Of a stretch of DNA of 64,000 nucleotides, positions 8,422-16,477 are shown piece after piece. The DNA lies in contig CAJTVI010000008.1 in NCBI GenBank assembly GCA_910579545.1, positions 1-64,000 on the forward strand, written 5' to 3'. The notes under the pieces are model-generated. The model did not search any database. It worked only from the letters and a program-made list of their open reading frames with translations, and had not been told where the DNA came from. The first letter of the stretch is position 1, and each line of letters begins with the position of its first letter. The translations under genes and the position numbers were made by a program. The stretch comes from an uncultured Oscillospiraceae bacterium (lineage in GTDB: Bacteria > Bacillota > Clostridia > Oscillospirales > Ruminococcaceae).

Positions 8422-10401
8422 ATGGACGACAGGCAGGAATTTACCCCGGCGAACGCCGAGCGGGTGGAGCACGAGTACGACGGCAGCCAGATCCAGGTGC
8501 TCAAGGGCCTGGAGGCGGTGCGCAAGCGGCCGGGCATGTATATTGGCAGCACCGGCCCGAGCGGGCTGCATCATCTGGTGTATGAGATCGTGGACAATGC
8601 CATCGACGAGGCGCTGGCCGGCTACTGCACCCACATCGAGGTGACCATCCAGGAGGGCAACATCATCCAGGTGAGCGACAACGGCCGCGGCATCCCGGTG
8701 GACATCCAGCCCGAGATGGGCATCCCGGCCGTGACGGTGGCCTACACCATCCTGCACGCGGGCGGCAAGTTCGGCGGCGAAAACAGCGGCTACAAGGTGG
8801 CCGGGGGCCTGCATGGTGTGGGCGCCTCGGTGGTAAACGCCCTCAGCGAGTGGCTGGAGGTGCGGGTGCGCCGGGACGGCGGCGAGTATGTGCAGCGGTT
8901 CAGGCGGGGCGAGCCGGAGGGGGACCTTGCAAAGGTCGGGCCGGCCGCCTCCACCGGCACCACCGTGACCTTCAAGCCGGACCCCGAGATGTTTACCGAG
9001 ACAACGGTCTATGATTACGAGATCCTCAATACCCGGCTGCGGGAGGAGGCCTTCCTCAACGCGGGGGTGCGGATCACCCTGACCGACGAGCGGGCCGAAA
9101 GCCGGGTGGAGGACGAGTCCGGCGCGATGGTAAACCTGCGGGAGAGCATGTGCTACGAGGGCGGGCTCTCGAGCTTTGTGCAGTACCTGGGGGATAAGCG
9201 GCAGGCAAACGTGCTGCATCCCCAGATCATCCATCTGCGGGGCAAGCAGGGGGACGCGATCGCCGAGGTGGCGCTGCAGTATAACGACAGCTTCAGCGAA
9301 TTGCTGCTCAGCTTTGCCAACAATGTGCGCACCCCGGAGGGCGGCACCCATGAAGAGGGCTTCAAGGCGGCGCTGACCCGGGTGATCAACGATTTTGGCC
9401 GGGAAAAGGGGTATCTCAAGGAGAAGGACGAGAACCTCTCGGGCAACGATGTGCGGGAGGGGCTGATCTGCGTGATCAGCGTCCAGCTGACCGAGGCCCA
9501 GTTTGAGGGCCAGACCAAGGCAAAGCTGGGCAACACCGAGATACGGGGCCTTGTTTCGGGCATGGTGTACGACCGGATGAAGGAGTTTTTGGAGGAAAAC
9601 CCCGGCGCGGCCAAGGCCATCTACGAAAAGGCGACCCAGGCGGCCCGGGCCCGGGAGGCGGCGCGCCGCGCGCGGGATCTGGTGCGGCGCAAGAACGCGC
9701 TGGAAACCAGCCGGATGCCGGGCAAGCTGGCCGACTGCCGCGAAAAGGACCCGGCCCTGACCGAGATCTATATCGTTGAGGGCGATTCGGCCGGCGGCAG
9801 TGCCAAGCAGGGGCGGGATTCCAACATCCAGGCCATCCTGCCGCTCTGGGGCAAGATGCTCAATGTGGAAAAGGCGCGGCTGGACAAGGTATACGGCAAC
9901 GAAAAGCTGATGCCGGTGGTAACGGCGCTGGGCTGCGGCATCGGCGAGGAGTTCGATATCAGCCGGCTGCGCTACCACAAGGTATTCATCATGGCGGATG
10001 CCGACGTGGACGGCAGCCATATCTGCACCCTGATGCTGACCTTCTTTTTCCGGTTCATGCGGCCGCTGATCGAGGGCGGGTATGTGTATATCGCCCAGCC
10101 GCCCCTGTTTAAGGTGCAGAAGGGCCAGCAGGTCAAGTATGCCTACGACGAGCGCGAGATGCGCATTTTGAGCGAGGAGATGCCGGGGGCCAAGGTGAGC
10201 CGGTACAAGGGCCTGGGCGAGATGAACCCCGACCAGCTCTGGGAGACCACCATGAACCCGGACAACCGGGTGATCGTGCAGATCACCATCGAGGACGCCG
10301 AAAAGGCCGACGAGGCCTTTACCATCCTGATGGGGGACAAGGTGGAACCCCGCCGGGCCTTTATCGAGAAAAACGCCAAGTACGCCACGCTGGATGTGTG
10401 A
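8422..10401 (+). CDS. gyrB: DNA gyrase subunit B
   Basis: This 659-residue ATPase subunit partners GyrA to introduce negative supercoils. It contains the GHKL ATPase (EIVDNAIDEALAGYC, DNGRGIPVD, GGLHGVGASVVNALSEW), the transducer domain, a Toprim domain with IVEGDSAGGSAKQGRD and metal motif ADVDGSHI, and the C-terminal YKGLGEMNPDQLWETTM. The ATG at 8422 follows AGGAGG. The gene is full length and unremarkable. The downstream 318-bp gap to gyrA is filled with palindromic repeats. Confidence 0.98.
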   Translation: MDDRQEFTPANAERVEHEYDGSQIQVLKGLEAVRKRPGMYIGSTGPSGLHHLVYEIVDNAIDEALAGYCTHIEVTIQEGNIIQVSDNGRGIPVDIQPEMGIPAVTVAYTILHAGGKFGGENSGYKVAGGLHGVGASVVNALSEWLEVRVRRDGGEYVQRFRRGEPEGDLAKVGPAASTGTTVTFKPDPEMFTETTVYDYEILNTRLREEAFLNAGVRITLTDERAESRVEDESGAMVNLRESMCYEGGLSSFVQYLGDKRQANVLHPQIIHLRGKQGDAIAEVALQYNDSFSELLLSFANNVRTPEGGTHEEGFKAALTRVINDFGREKGYLKEKDENLSGNDVREGLICVISVQLTEAQFEGQTKAKLGNTEIRGLVSGMVYDRMKEFLEENPGAAKAIYEKATQAARAREAARRARDLVRRKNALETSRMPGKLADCREKDPALTEIYIVEGDSAGGSAKQGRDSNIQAILPLWGKMLNVEKARLDKVYGNEKLMPVVTALGCGIGEEFDISRLRYHKVFIMADADVDGSHICTLMLTFFFRFMRPLIEGGYVYIAQPPLFKVQKGQQVKYAYDEREMRILSEEMPGAKVSRYKGLGEMNPDQLWETTMNPDNRVIVQITIEDAEKADEAFTILMGDKVEPRRAFIEKNAKYATLDV

Positions 10402-10427
10402 GGAATGGGCCGGTCCAGGCAGGCAAT

Positions 10428-10497
10428 GGGCCGATCTGGGGGCCAACGGCCCCCAGCCCCCCATTTCGCCGCACGAACTATCGTGCGGCGGGAAAAT
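10428..10497 (-). repeat. Two-hairpin palindromic repeat (PAL), reverse copy, gyrB-gyrA gap
   Basis: It contains hairpin 2 (GGGGGCCAACGGCCCCC, preceded by GGCCGATCT) and then hairpin 1 (GCCGCACGA/TCGTGCGGC). The order is the reverse complement of the forward copies seen near 42.2, 46.6 and 60.2 kb. Together with the copy at 10611-10673 it makes an inverted pair about 110 bp apart. No open frame is supported in this 318-bp gap. Confidence 0.8.
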
Positions 10498-10610
10498 GAA
10501 ACTATAAATCACAAGCCGATGCCGCACCCTCCCGGCCTCCCCGAATAAGGCCATTTCCGGCGATGCCTGTATCGCGAGCGAACACCGTACAATGTCCCTT
10601 CTAATATTCT

Positions 10611-10673
10611 GCCGCATGAAATATTCTGCGGCAAAAGGGGGGTCCAGGGGGACGCGTCCCCCTGGAATCGCCT
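10611..10673 (+). repeat. Two-hairpin palindromic repeat (PAL), forward copy, gyrB-gyrA gap
   Basis: Hairpin 1 has arms GCCGCA(T) and TGCGGC around GAAATATTC. Hairpin 2 has arms TCCAGGGGGA and TCCCCCTGGA around CGCG, followed by ATCGCC. It ends about 45 bp before the gyrA start, so it is probably transcribed if gyrA is read through from gyrB. Confidence 0.8.
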
Positions 10674-10719
10674 ACGAAATATCCCCGCCCCATGGGCAAG
10701 AAAGAACAGGTGAACACCA

Positions 10720-13284
10720 TTGAATGAAGATTTTGTGATGATCCCCGGCACCGGCACCAAAAAGATCGTGCGGGACGTCAAAAAAGAGATCGAATCGGCC
10801 TTTTTGGACTACTCGATGTCGGTCATTGTCTCCCGTGCCCTGCCGGATGTGCGAGACGGCCTGAAGCCGGTGCACCGCCGCATCCTGTATACCATGCACG
10901 AGCGGGGCAACGACCCCCAGCACCCCTACCGCAAGAGCGCCGACACCGTGGGCGCGGTGCTGGGCAGCTACCACCCCCACGGCGACGCATCGGTGTACGA
11001 CGCCATGGTCCGCCTTGCCCAGGATTTCAGCCTGCGCTACCCGCTGGTGGATGGGCAGGGCAACTTTGGCAGTGTGGACGGCGACCCGCCCGCCGCCTAC
11101 CGCTATACCGAGGCCCGGATGAGCAAGATGGCCACCGAGATGCTCACCGACATCGATAAGGAAACCATCGACTGGGACCCCAACTTTGACGAGAGCAAAA
11201 AGGAGCCCCATGTGCTGCCCAGCCGGTTCCCCAACATGCTGGTCAACGGCGCCACCGGCATCGCGGTGGGCATGGCCACCAACATCCCGCCCCACAACCT
11301 GCGGGAGGTGGTGGACGGCATCGTGGCCCTGATCGACGACCCGGACATCGACCTGGCCGGGCTGATGGAGCATGTCAAGGGCCCGGATTTCCCCACCGCC
11401 GGCATCATCATGGGCCGGGCCGGCATCCGGGCCGCCTACGCCACCGGCCGGGGCAAGATCACCCTGCGCGGCCGGGCCGAGATCGAGGAAAAAAAGAACG
11501 GCCGGTTCCAGATCATCATCACCGAGATCCCCTACATGGTCAACAAGGCCCGGCTGATCGAGAGCATTGCCGAGCATGTCAAGGAAAAGCGGATCGACGG
11601 CATCAGCTACCTCAACGACGAGACCAACCGCAAGGGCATGCGGATCGTGATCGAGATCAAAAAAGAGGCAAACCCCCAGGTGGTCTTGAACCAGCTCTAC
11701 CGCTATACCCAGCTGCAGGATACGGTAGGGGTCATCCTGCTGGCGCTGGACGACGGCGTGCCCCGCATCATGACCCTCAAGACCATGATGCAGCGGTATG
11801 TGGAGTTCCAGGACCAGGTGGTGCGCCGCCGCACCCAGTACGACCTCAAAAAGGCCAAGGAGCGGGCGCATATTCTGGAAGGCCTCAAGCGTGCGGTGGA
11901 CATCGTGGACGAGGTGATCTACGCCATCCGGCACTGCGGCGGCGGCACCGCCGAGGCCAAGGCCGCCATCATGGCCCAGTTTGGCTTTGACGACCCCCAG
12001 GCCGACGCCATCTGCAAGTTCCCCTTGGGCCGTCTGGCCGGGCTGGAGATCAAAAAAATCGAGAACGAGTTGGACGAACTGCACAGTAAAATTGACGACT
12101 GGACATCTGTTTTGGCCGACGATCAGCGGGTTTTGGCCATCGTGAAGGAGGAACTTTGCGCGCTGCGGGATAAGTACGGCGACGACCGCCGCACCGAGAT
12201 CGCGCATGTGAGCGGCGAGGTGGATATCGAGGACCTGATCCCGGTGGAGGACTGCGTGTTCACCCTGACCCATGCCGGCTACATCAAGCGCCAGGCCAAG
12301 GACACCTACCAGGTGCAGCGCCGGGGCGGCCGGGGCATCTCGGGGCTTTCACACAAGGACGAGGATTTTGTGGAGGAACTGTTCATTGGCTCCACCCACG
12401 ACTATATCCTCTTTATCACCGACCAGGGCCGGATGTACCGGCTCAAGGGCTACCAGATCTACGAGGGAAGCCGCACCAGCAAGGGCACCAACATTGTAAA
12501 CCTGCTGCCGCTGCAGAGCGGGGAGAACGTGATCCGCATGCTGCGCATGCCGGCAAAGGATGCCAGCGGCTACCTGACCACCGTGACCAAAAAGGGCTAT
12601 ATCAAGCGCACCGCCATCGAGGCGTTTGCCAACATCCGCAAGGGCGGGCTGCTGGCCGTGAGCCTCTATGAGGGGGACAGCCTGGCCTGGTGCCGCATCA
12701 CCACCGGCGAGGACGAGCTGCTGGTGGCCACCAAAAACGGCATGGCCATCCGCTTTGCCGAGAGCGGCGCCCGCCGCCTTGGCCGGGTGAGCCATGGGGT
12801 GCGCGCGGTGCGGCTGGCCGAGGGGGACGAGGTGGTTGGCGTGTCCATCCTGCGGGCGGGCGCCACCGTCTTTACCGTGACCGAGGGCGGCAAGGGCCGC
12901 CGCAGCCGCATCGACGACTACCGCCTCCAGAGCCGGGGCGGCAAGGGCATCCGCAACTACGCCAAGGGCGCTGTGGCCGGCATCAAGGTGCTGGACGAGG
13001 AGGACGACATCATCCTTATCAGCCAGGAGGGCATCATCATCCGGATGCACGCGGCCGACATCAACATCCAAAGCCGGTACGGCAGCGGCGTGCGGGTGAT
13101 GCGGCTGGGCGAGGGGGACCGGGTGGTCACCGTGGCCCGCACCGAGCACTCGGACGAGGAACCCACCGAAAAACCGGAGGAGGAGGCCGAGGAGCTGACC
13201 GGCGAGGAGCTGGCAGCCCTTGCCGCCGAGGACGCGGCCAGCGAGGATGAGCCGGAGGAGCCGGACGAGCCGGACGGGATCTGA
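10720..13284 (+). CDS. gyrA: DNA gyrase subunit A
   Basis: This 854-residue gyrase subunit cleaves and rejoins DNA. The start is TTG at 10720 with a weak AGGTG site; the first residues MNEDFVMIPGTG fit the family. The breakage domain holds the catalytic tyrosine in AAYRYTEARM and the quinolone pocket HPHGDASVYDAMVRLAQ. The C-terminal beta-pinwheel has the GyrA box QRRGGRG. The position equivalent to E. coli Ser83 is alanine (GDAS), while Asp87 is kept. The last 45 or so residues are a strongly acidic Glu/Asp tail, as in other gyrases. Confidence 0.97.
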   Translation: MNEDFVMIPGTGTKKIVRDVKKEIESAFLDYSMSVIVSRALPDVRDGLKPVHRRILYTMHERGNDPQHPYRKSADTVGAVLGSYHPHGDASVYDAMVRLAQDFSLRYPLVDGQGNFGSVDGDPPAAYRYTEARMSKMATEMLTDIDKETIDWDPNFDESKKEPHVLPSRFPNMLVNGATGIAVGMATNIPPHNLREVVDGIVALIDDPDIDLAGLMEHVKGPDFPTAGIIMGRAGIRAAYATGRGKITLRGRAEIEEKKNGRFQIIITEIPYMVNKARLIESIAEHVKEKRIDGISYLNDETNRKGMRIVIEIKKEANPQVVLNQLYRYTQLQDTVGVILLALDDGVPRIMTLKTMMQRYVEFQDQVVRRRTQYDLKKAKERAHILEGLKRAVDIVDEVIYAIRHCGGGTAEAKAAIMAQFGFDDPQADAICKFPLGRLAGLEIKKIENELDELHSKIDDWTSVLADDQRVLAIVKEELCALRDKYGDDRRTEIAHVSGEVDIEDLIPVEDCVFTLTHAGYIKRQAKDTYQVQRRGGRGISGLSHKDEDFVEELFIGSTHDYILFITDQGRMYRLKGYQIYEGSRTSKGTNIVNLLPLQSGENVIRMLRMPAKDASGYLTTVTKKGYIKRTAIEAFANIRKGGLLAVSLYEGDSLAWCRITTGEDELLVATKNGMAIRFAESGARRLGRVSHGVRAVRLAEGDEVVGVSILRAGATVFTVTEGGKGRRSRIDDYRLQSRGGKGIRNYAKGAVAGIKVLDEEDDIILISQEGIIIRMHAADINIQSRYGSGVRVMRLGEGDRVVTVARTEHSDEEPTEKPEEEAEELTGEELAALAAEDAASEDEPEEPDEPDGI

Positions 13285-13335
13285 GCGGCCGGCCCGCCTG
13301 GCCCTGTTGGCAGGGCATATTTGCAGGAGGATGCG

Positions 13336-14571
13336 ATGAAGCTTTTGTTTCGGGATCTTGTTCCGGATCCCGCCCCGGCTTTGGCCAAAAGGCCCTTTAC
13401 GGCCGGGCATCAAAGGATGCTGGCGGCGGGCTGCTCCCTGCTGGCCCTCGCGCTGCTGCTGTACCACTCGCTGGCGGGCGGCACCCTGCTTGCCGACAGC
13501 CCCTACGACAGTTATCTGCTGCAGGCGCAGAACTGGCTGGCCGGGCGCTGCTTTATCCAGGATGGGTCCCGGTATACCTGGCTGGAGCTGGCCAGGTACA
13601 GGGGCAGGTATTATCTCTCCTTCCCGCCGGTGCCGTCGGTACTGGCGCTGCCCTTTGCCGCGGCCGGGCTCTCGCTGGGCAATCTGCGTGAGGCGGCCTT
13701 TGCGCTGGCGCTCTTTGCCGGGGTCTACCTCTGTTTTTGGCAGGCGGGCGAACGCCCGGCGGGCTGCGCCTTCTGGGCGGGGTTTGTCTCGCTGGGCAGC
13801 GGGGTATTCTGGCTTTCCTCAAGCGGCGGTGTCTGGTTTCAGGCCCAGCTGCTAAACCTCTGCTTTGTCATGTGGGGCATCCTGCTCTGGCAGCGCCGGC
13901 AGTACCCGGCGGCCTTTTTCCTGCTGGCGCTCGCGGTGGGCTGCCGGCCGTTCAGCGCCCTGCTGGCGCTCGGGCTCTACCTGCCGGCGCTGGCCTGGGC
14001 TGTGCGCGAAAAGCGCTTTGGGGAGGCGGCCCGCTTCAGCCTGCCGCCCCTTTTGGTTGCGTTCGCGCTGGGCTGGTACAACCTTGTGCGGTTTGGCCGC
14101 CTGTTTGAGTTTGGCCACCGCTACCTGCCGGAATTTATGCGGGCCGAAAACGGGCAGTTCAGCGCCGCGTATTTTTTAAACAACCTCAAAAACATCCTGC
14201 GGCCGGTCACCCTCAACGCCGCGCTGGACCTCGAGTTTCCCATCTTTGACGGGTTTATGTTTTTTGTGGCAAACCCGCTCTTCCTGCTCTGGATACTCGC
14301 GATGCTCAAAGAGGCCCGCGCCCGCAGCTTTGCCGGGCCGGACGCGGTGATCCTCGCGGGATTTTTGGTTTCACTTGGGCTGCTCTGCCTGCACCGCACC
14401 ATGGGCGGCTGGCAGTTTGGCGCGCGCTATACGGTCGACCTGCTGCCCTATGCCCTGCTCTTTTTCCTGCGGCGGGGCGGCCGGCTCCGGTACGGCCTGT
14501 TCGCCTGCTGGCTGCTGGCGGCGGGCGTCCTGCTGAACCTCTACGGCGCGGTATACATGCTCGGTATGTGA
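13336..14571 (+). CDS. GT-C-like polytopic membrane glycosyltransferase, substrate unknown
   Basis: A 411-residue protein with about ten hydrophobic segments. The start is ATG at 13336 behind AGGAGG; a TTG five codons earlier has no site. After the first membrane segment comes a periplasm-facing loop ADSPYDSYLLQAQNWLAGR. Its acidic DSPYDSY motif resembles the first-loop Asp motif of GT-C enzymes that use lipid-linked sugars. Later motifs include GCRPFSALLALGLYLPAL and RYTVDLLPYALLFF. It overlaps nothing, but lies only 12 bp before a second GT-C-like gene, so the two form a likely pair for surface glycan or lipid decoration. The specific reaction is inference. Confidence 0.65.
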   Translation: MKLLFRDLVPDPAPALAKRPFTAGHQRMLAAGCSLLALALLLYHSLAGGTLLADSPYDSYLLQAQNWLAGRCFIQDGSRYTWLELARYRGRYYLSFPPVPSVLALPFAAAGLSLGNLREAAFALALFAGVYLCFWQAGERPAGCAFWAGFVSLGSGVFWLSSSGGVWFQAQLLNLCFVMWGILLWQRRQYPAAFFLLALAVGCRPFSALLALGLYLPALAWAVREKRFGEAARFSLPPLLVAFALGWYNLVRFGRLFEFGHRYLPEFMRAENGQFSAAYFLNNLKNILRPVTLNAALDLEFPIFDGFMFFVANPLFLLWILAMLKEARARSFAGPDAVILAGFLVSLGLLCLHRTMGGWQFGARYTVDLLPYALLFFLRRGGRLRYGLFACWLLAAGVLLNLYGAVYMLGM

Positions 14572-14583
14572 GAAGGTGACGTG

Positions 14584-16071
14584 ATGACGGCGGGCGCATG
14601 GATCGGCCATCTTGGCAGCGGGCTGATGCTGGTTTTCCTGTGCCTGCTGGCGCTGCGGTGCGCCGGGCAGCTGGGCATCCTTGCGCGGGACCCGTTTGCG
14701 CGCGGCGCGCCGCTCCAGCATGGCCCGGAAAGCCCCGGCGGGTATCCACCCTCCCCTGGCCGGGCCGGCGGGCCGGTTTGGAGGCCCGCCGGCAGGGAAC
14801 TGCTGGCCGCTTTTTGCGGGGTGCTGGCGGTGCAGTGGGCTTTTGTGTTTGTTTGCTGGCTGGGCCTGCGCCAGCCGGGCGGGATGCCCGCCTTTTTTGC
14901 GCATGCCTGGCAGAGGTTTACGACCGCGGGGGACAGCCCGCATTACCTGCTGTTGGCGCGGCAGGGCTATGCGACCACCGGCGAGGCTGCCAAATACATT
15001 GTTTTTTACCCGCTTTACCCGCTGCTGATCCGGCTGCTGCATACCTTGCTGGCCCCCTTTGGGGCGGGGTGGGGATCTTCGGCCCTTTTGTGCAGCCAGC
15101 TGTGCTGGGGAGGCGCGGGCGCGGCGATGCTGCGGCTGGCCGGCCGGCATTTTGGCCCCGGGCAGGCTTCGGCCGCCGTGCTGCTGATGGCGCTCTATCC
15201 GTTTGGCTTTTTTGCGCTGGGCGTGTTTACCGAGAGCCTTTTTTTGCTTTTGTGCCTTTTGTGCATTACGGCCGCCGAGGAGTGCCGCTGGCCGGCGGCC
15301 GGGCTTTTTTGTGCGCTGGCGGGGCTTTGCCGTACCCAGGGGCTGGCGCTGCTGCCCGCCTTTTGGTACCTCTGGCTCAAAGCGGAGGGCGGGCGGCTGG
15401 CCTTGGCTTTGCGGCCCGGCCGCGCGCAAAAAGGGGGCGGTTCGCAAAAAACAGCCCATGCGCGCGGGGCAGGGCGGGCGCGGGACGCGGGCCATTTACA
15501 GGATACATACCCTGCGCGGGATAGGGGCTGCGCGCGCAGATGGGTGTTCCGCGCCCCAAAAACCCGGCCGGGACCGCTTGGCCGCGCCTTGCTCGGGCTG
15601 GCCCTTGCGCCGCTGGGGTATCTTTGCTATCTGGCGCTCAACCTGCGGCTGTTTGGGAACGCGCTGGTCTTTTTGCAATACCAAAGCGCGCCGCCATGGT
15701 ACCAGTCGATCCGGTGGATCGGCCCAAACCTTGCCCAGCACTGGCAGATGGCGCAGCAGTATCCGGGCCTTGCGCCCTTTCTTTACCATTCCCAGCTTGC
15801 CCTGTATTTTATCGCGATCGCCATGCTGCTCTGGGGGGTATTGGCCGGCCAGCCGGTGCATTGGCTGGTCTGGGGCGGCGGATATCTGGGGATGTGCTAT
15901 CTCTCCAGCTGGCTGATCAGCGGCAGCCGGTATGTGTTTGGCTGCCTGCCCCTCTTTTTGCTGGGCGCGGGCCTGCCGTACCGCCCCGCGCGGCTGGGGC
16001 TTGCCGCTCTCAGCGCGCTGTTTTTGTACAGGATGGGCGTTTTTTTCATGCAGGGGCAGGCAATCATGTAA
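14584..16071 (+). CDS. PIG-V-like (Mannosyl_trans2) membrane glycosyltransferase
   Basis: A 495-residue polytopic protein. The ATG at 14584 has AGAAGG at 7 nt. The block GDSPHYLLLARQGYAT, then FYPLYPLLIRLL and LYPFGFFALGVFTESLFLLL, matches the PIG-V/Mannosyl_trans2 pattern (Asp-containing first loop, then FFPLYP and SESLF-like motifs). A roughly 60-residue hydrophilic, repetitive loop (about residues 275-335, Ala/Gly/Arg-rich) interrupts the membrane core and is unusual. Family knowledge: PIG-V-like enzymes transfer mannose from polyprenol-phosphate donors; bacterial members are poorly characterised. It is probably co-transcribed with the preceding GT-C gene. Confidence 0.68.
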   Translation: MTAGAWIGHLGSGLMLVFLCLLALRCAGQLGILARDPFARGAPLQHGPESPGGYPPSPGRAGGPVWRPAGRELLAAFCGVLAVQWAFVFVCWLGLRQPGGMPAFFAHAWQRFTTAGDSPHYLLLARQGYATTGEAAKYIVFYPLYPLLIRLLHTLLAPFGAGWGSSALLCSQLCWGGAGAAMLRLAGRHFGPGQASAAVLLMALYPFGFFALGVFTESLFLLLCLLCITAAEECRWPAAGLFCALAGLCRTQGLALLPAFWYLWLKAEGGRLALALRPGRAQKGGGSQKTAHARGAGRARDAGHLQDTYPARDRGCARRWVFRAPKTRPGPLGRALLGLALAPLGYLCYLALNLRLFGNALVFLQYQSAPPWYQSIRWIGPNLAQHWQMAQQYPGLAPFLYHSQLALYFIAIAMLLWGVLAGQPVHWLVWGGGYLGMCYLSSWLISGSRYVFGCLPLFLLGAGLPYRPARLGLAALSALFLYRMGVFFMQGQAIM

Positions 16072-16080
16072 AAGCGATGC

Positions 16081-16230
16081 GCGCCGCCCGCAAAGGGAGG
16101 TGGATGGCCTTCCGGCGCCGCCGCCGGGTCTGCGTGGCCTTCCGGCGCGCCGCCCATAAAGGGCCGTGGACGGCCTTCCGGCGCCGCCGCCGGGTCTGCG
16201 TGGCCTTCCGGCGCCGCCCGCAAAGGGCCG
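16081..16230 (+). repeat. 66-bp tandem repeat, about 2.3 copies
   Basis: The block TCCGGCGCCGCCGCCGGGTC begins at 16111 and again at 16177, a period of 66 bp. A third partial unit begins at 16207. Within each unit the sub-motif GGCCTTCCGGCGC also recurs. It follows the stop codon of the upstream glycosyltransferase by 10 bp. The rest of the 406-bp gap before mnmE is occupied by the MITE-like element at 16264-16411. Confidence 0.8.
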
Positions 16231-16263
16231 TGGGGGGCATGGCCCGGGTTTGGGCCGGGGGCT

Positions 16264-16411
16264 GGGAGTGTCCATTTCAAGGAGTTTCAGGGGCTAAAAC
16301 CGGGGGTGGGGGAGAGTTTCGAAAGGCTTTCGGGGCAAAGGCCCTGTTACCTTGAGAGGCCGCTCCCACGCACCCGGCCGCCGGGTATCTCTCTCCGGCT
16401 TGGACACTCCC
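16264..16411 (+). mobile_element. MITE-like element, copy 1 (intact ends)
   Basis: This 148-bp element has perfect 10-bp terminal inverted repeats, GGGAGTGTCC (16264-16273) and GGACACTCCC (16402-16411). It is flanked by an 8-bp direct duplication CGGGGGCT (16256-16263 and 16412-16419). Its core matches copies at 46207-46353 and 59967-60095 closely (shared CGAAAGGCTTTCGGGGCA and CGCTCCCACGCACCCGGCC-like blocks). It encodes no protein. It ends 66 bp before the mnmE start, and an in-frame extension of mnmE into it is an artefact. Confidence 0.85.
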
Positions 16412-16477
16412 CGGGGGCTTCCCGGCTTTTCAGGGCCGGCCTCTGCTTTTTTGATCTCTTATAGGGAGGGGAATCGT

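Noticed and set aside
8185..10617. 810-codon open frame antisense to gyrB
   Set aside because: It is the mirror of a highly GC-biased gene. It has no ribosome site, no recognisable domain, and histidine/leucine-rich composition typical of shadow frames.
10672..12273. 533-codon open frame antisense to gyrA
   Set aside because: Same reasons; gyrA is complete and unambiguous on the plus strand.
16264..16411. Known riboswitch upstream of mnmE
   Set aside because: The fold is riboswitch-like, but the copies sit beside unrelated genes in inconsistent orientation, carry inverted ends and target duplications, and match no class consensus I can recall.
16352..16477. 42-codon N-terminal extension of mnmE
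   Set aside because: It runs through the MITE-like element and lacks a ribosome site, while TTG 16478 has GGGAGGGG and matches the family start.
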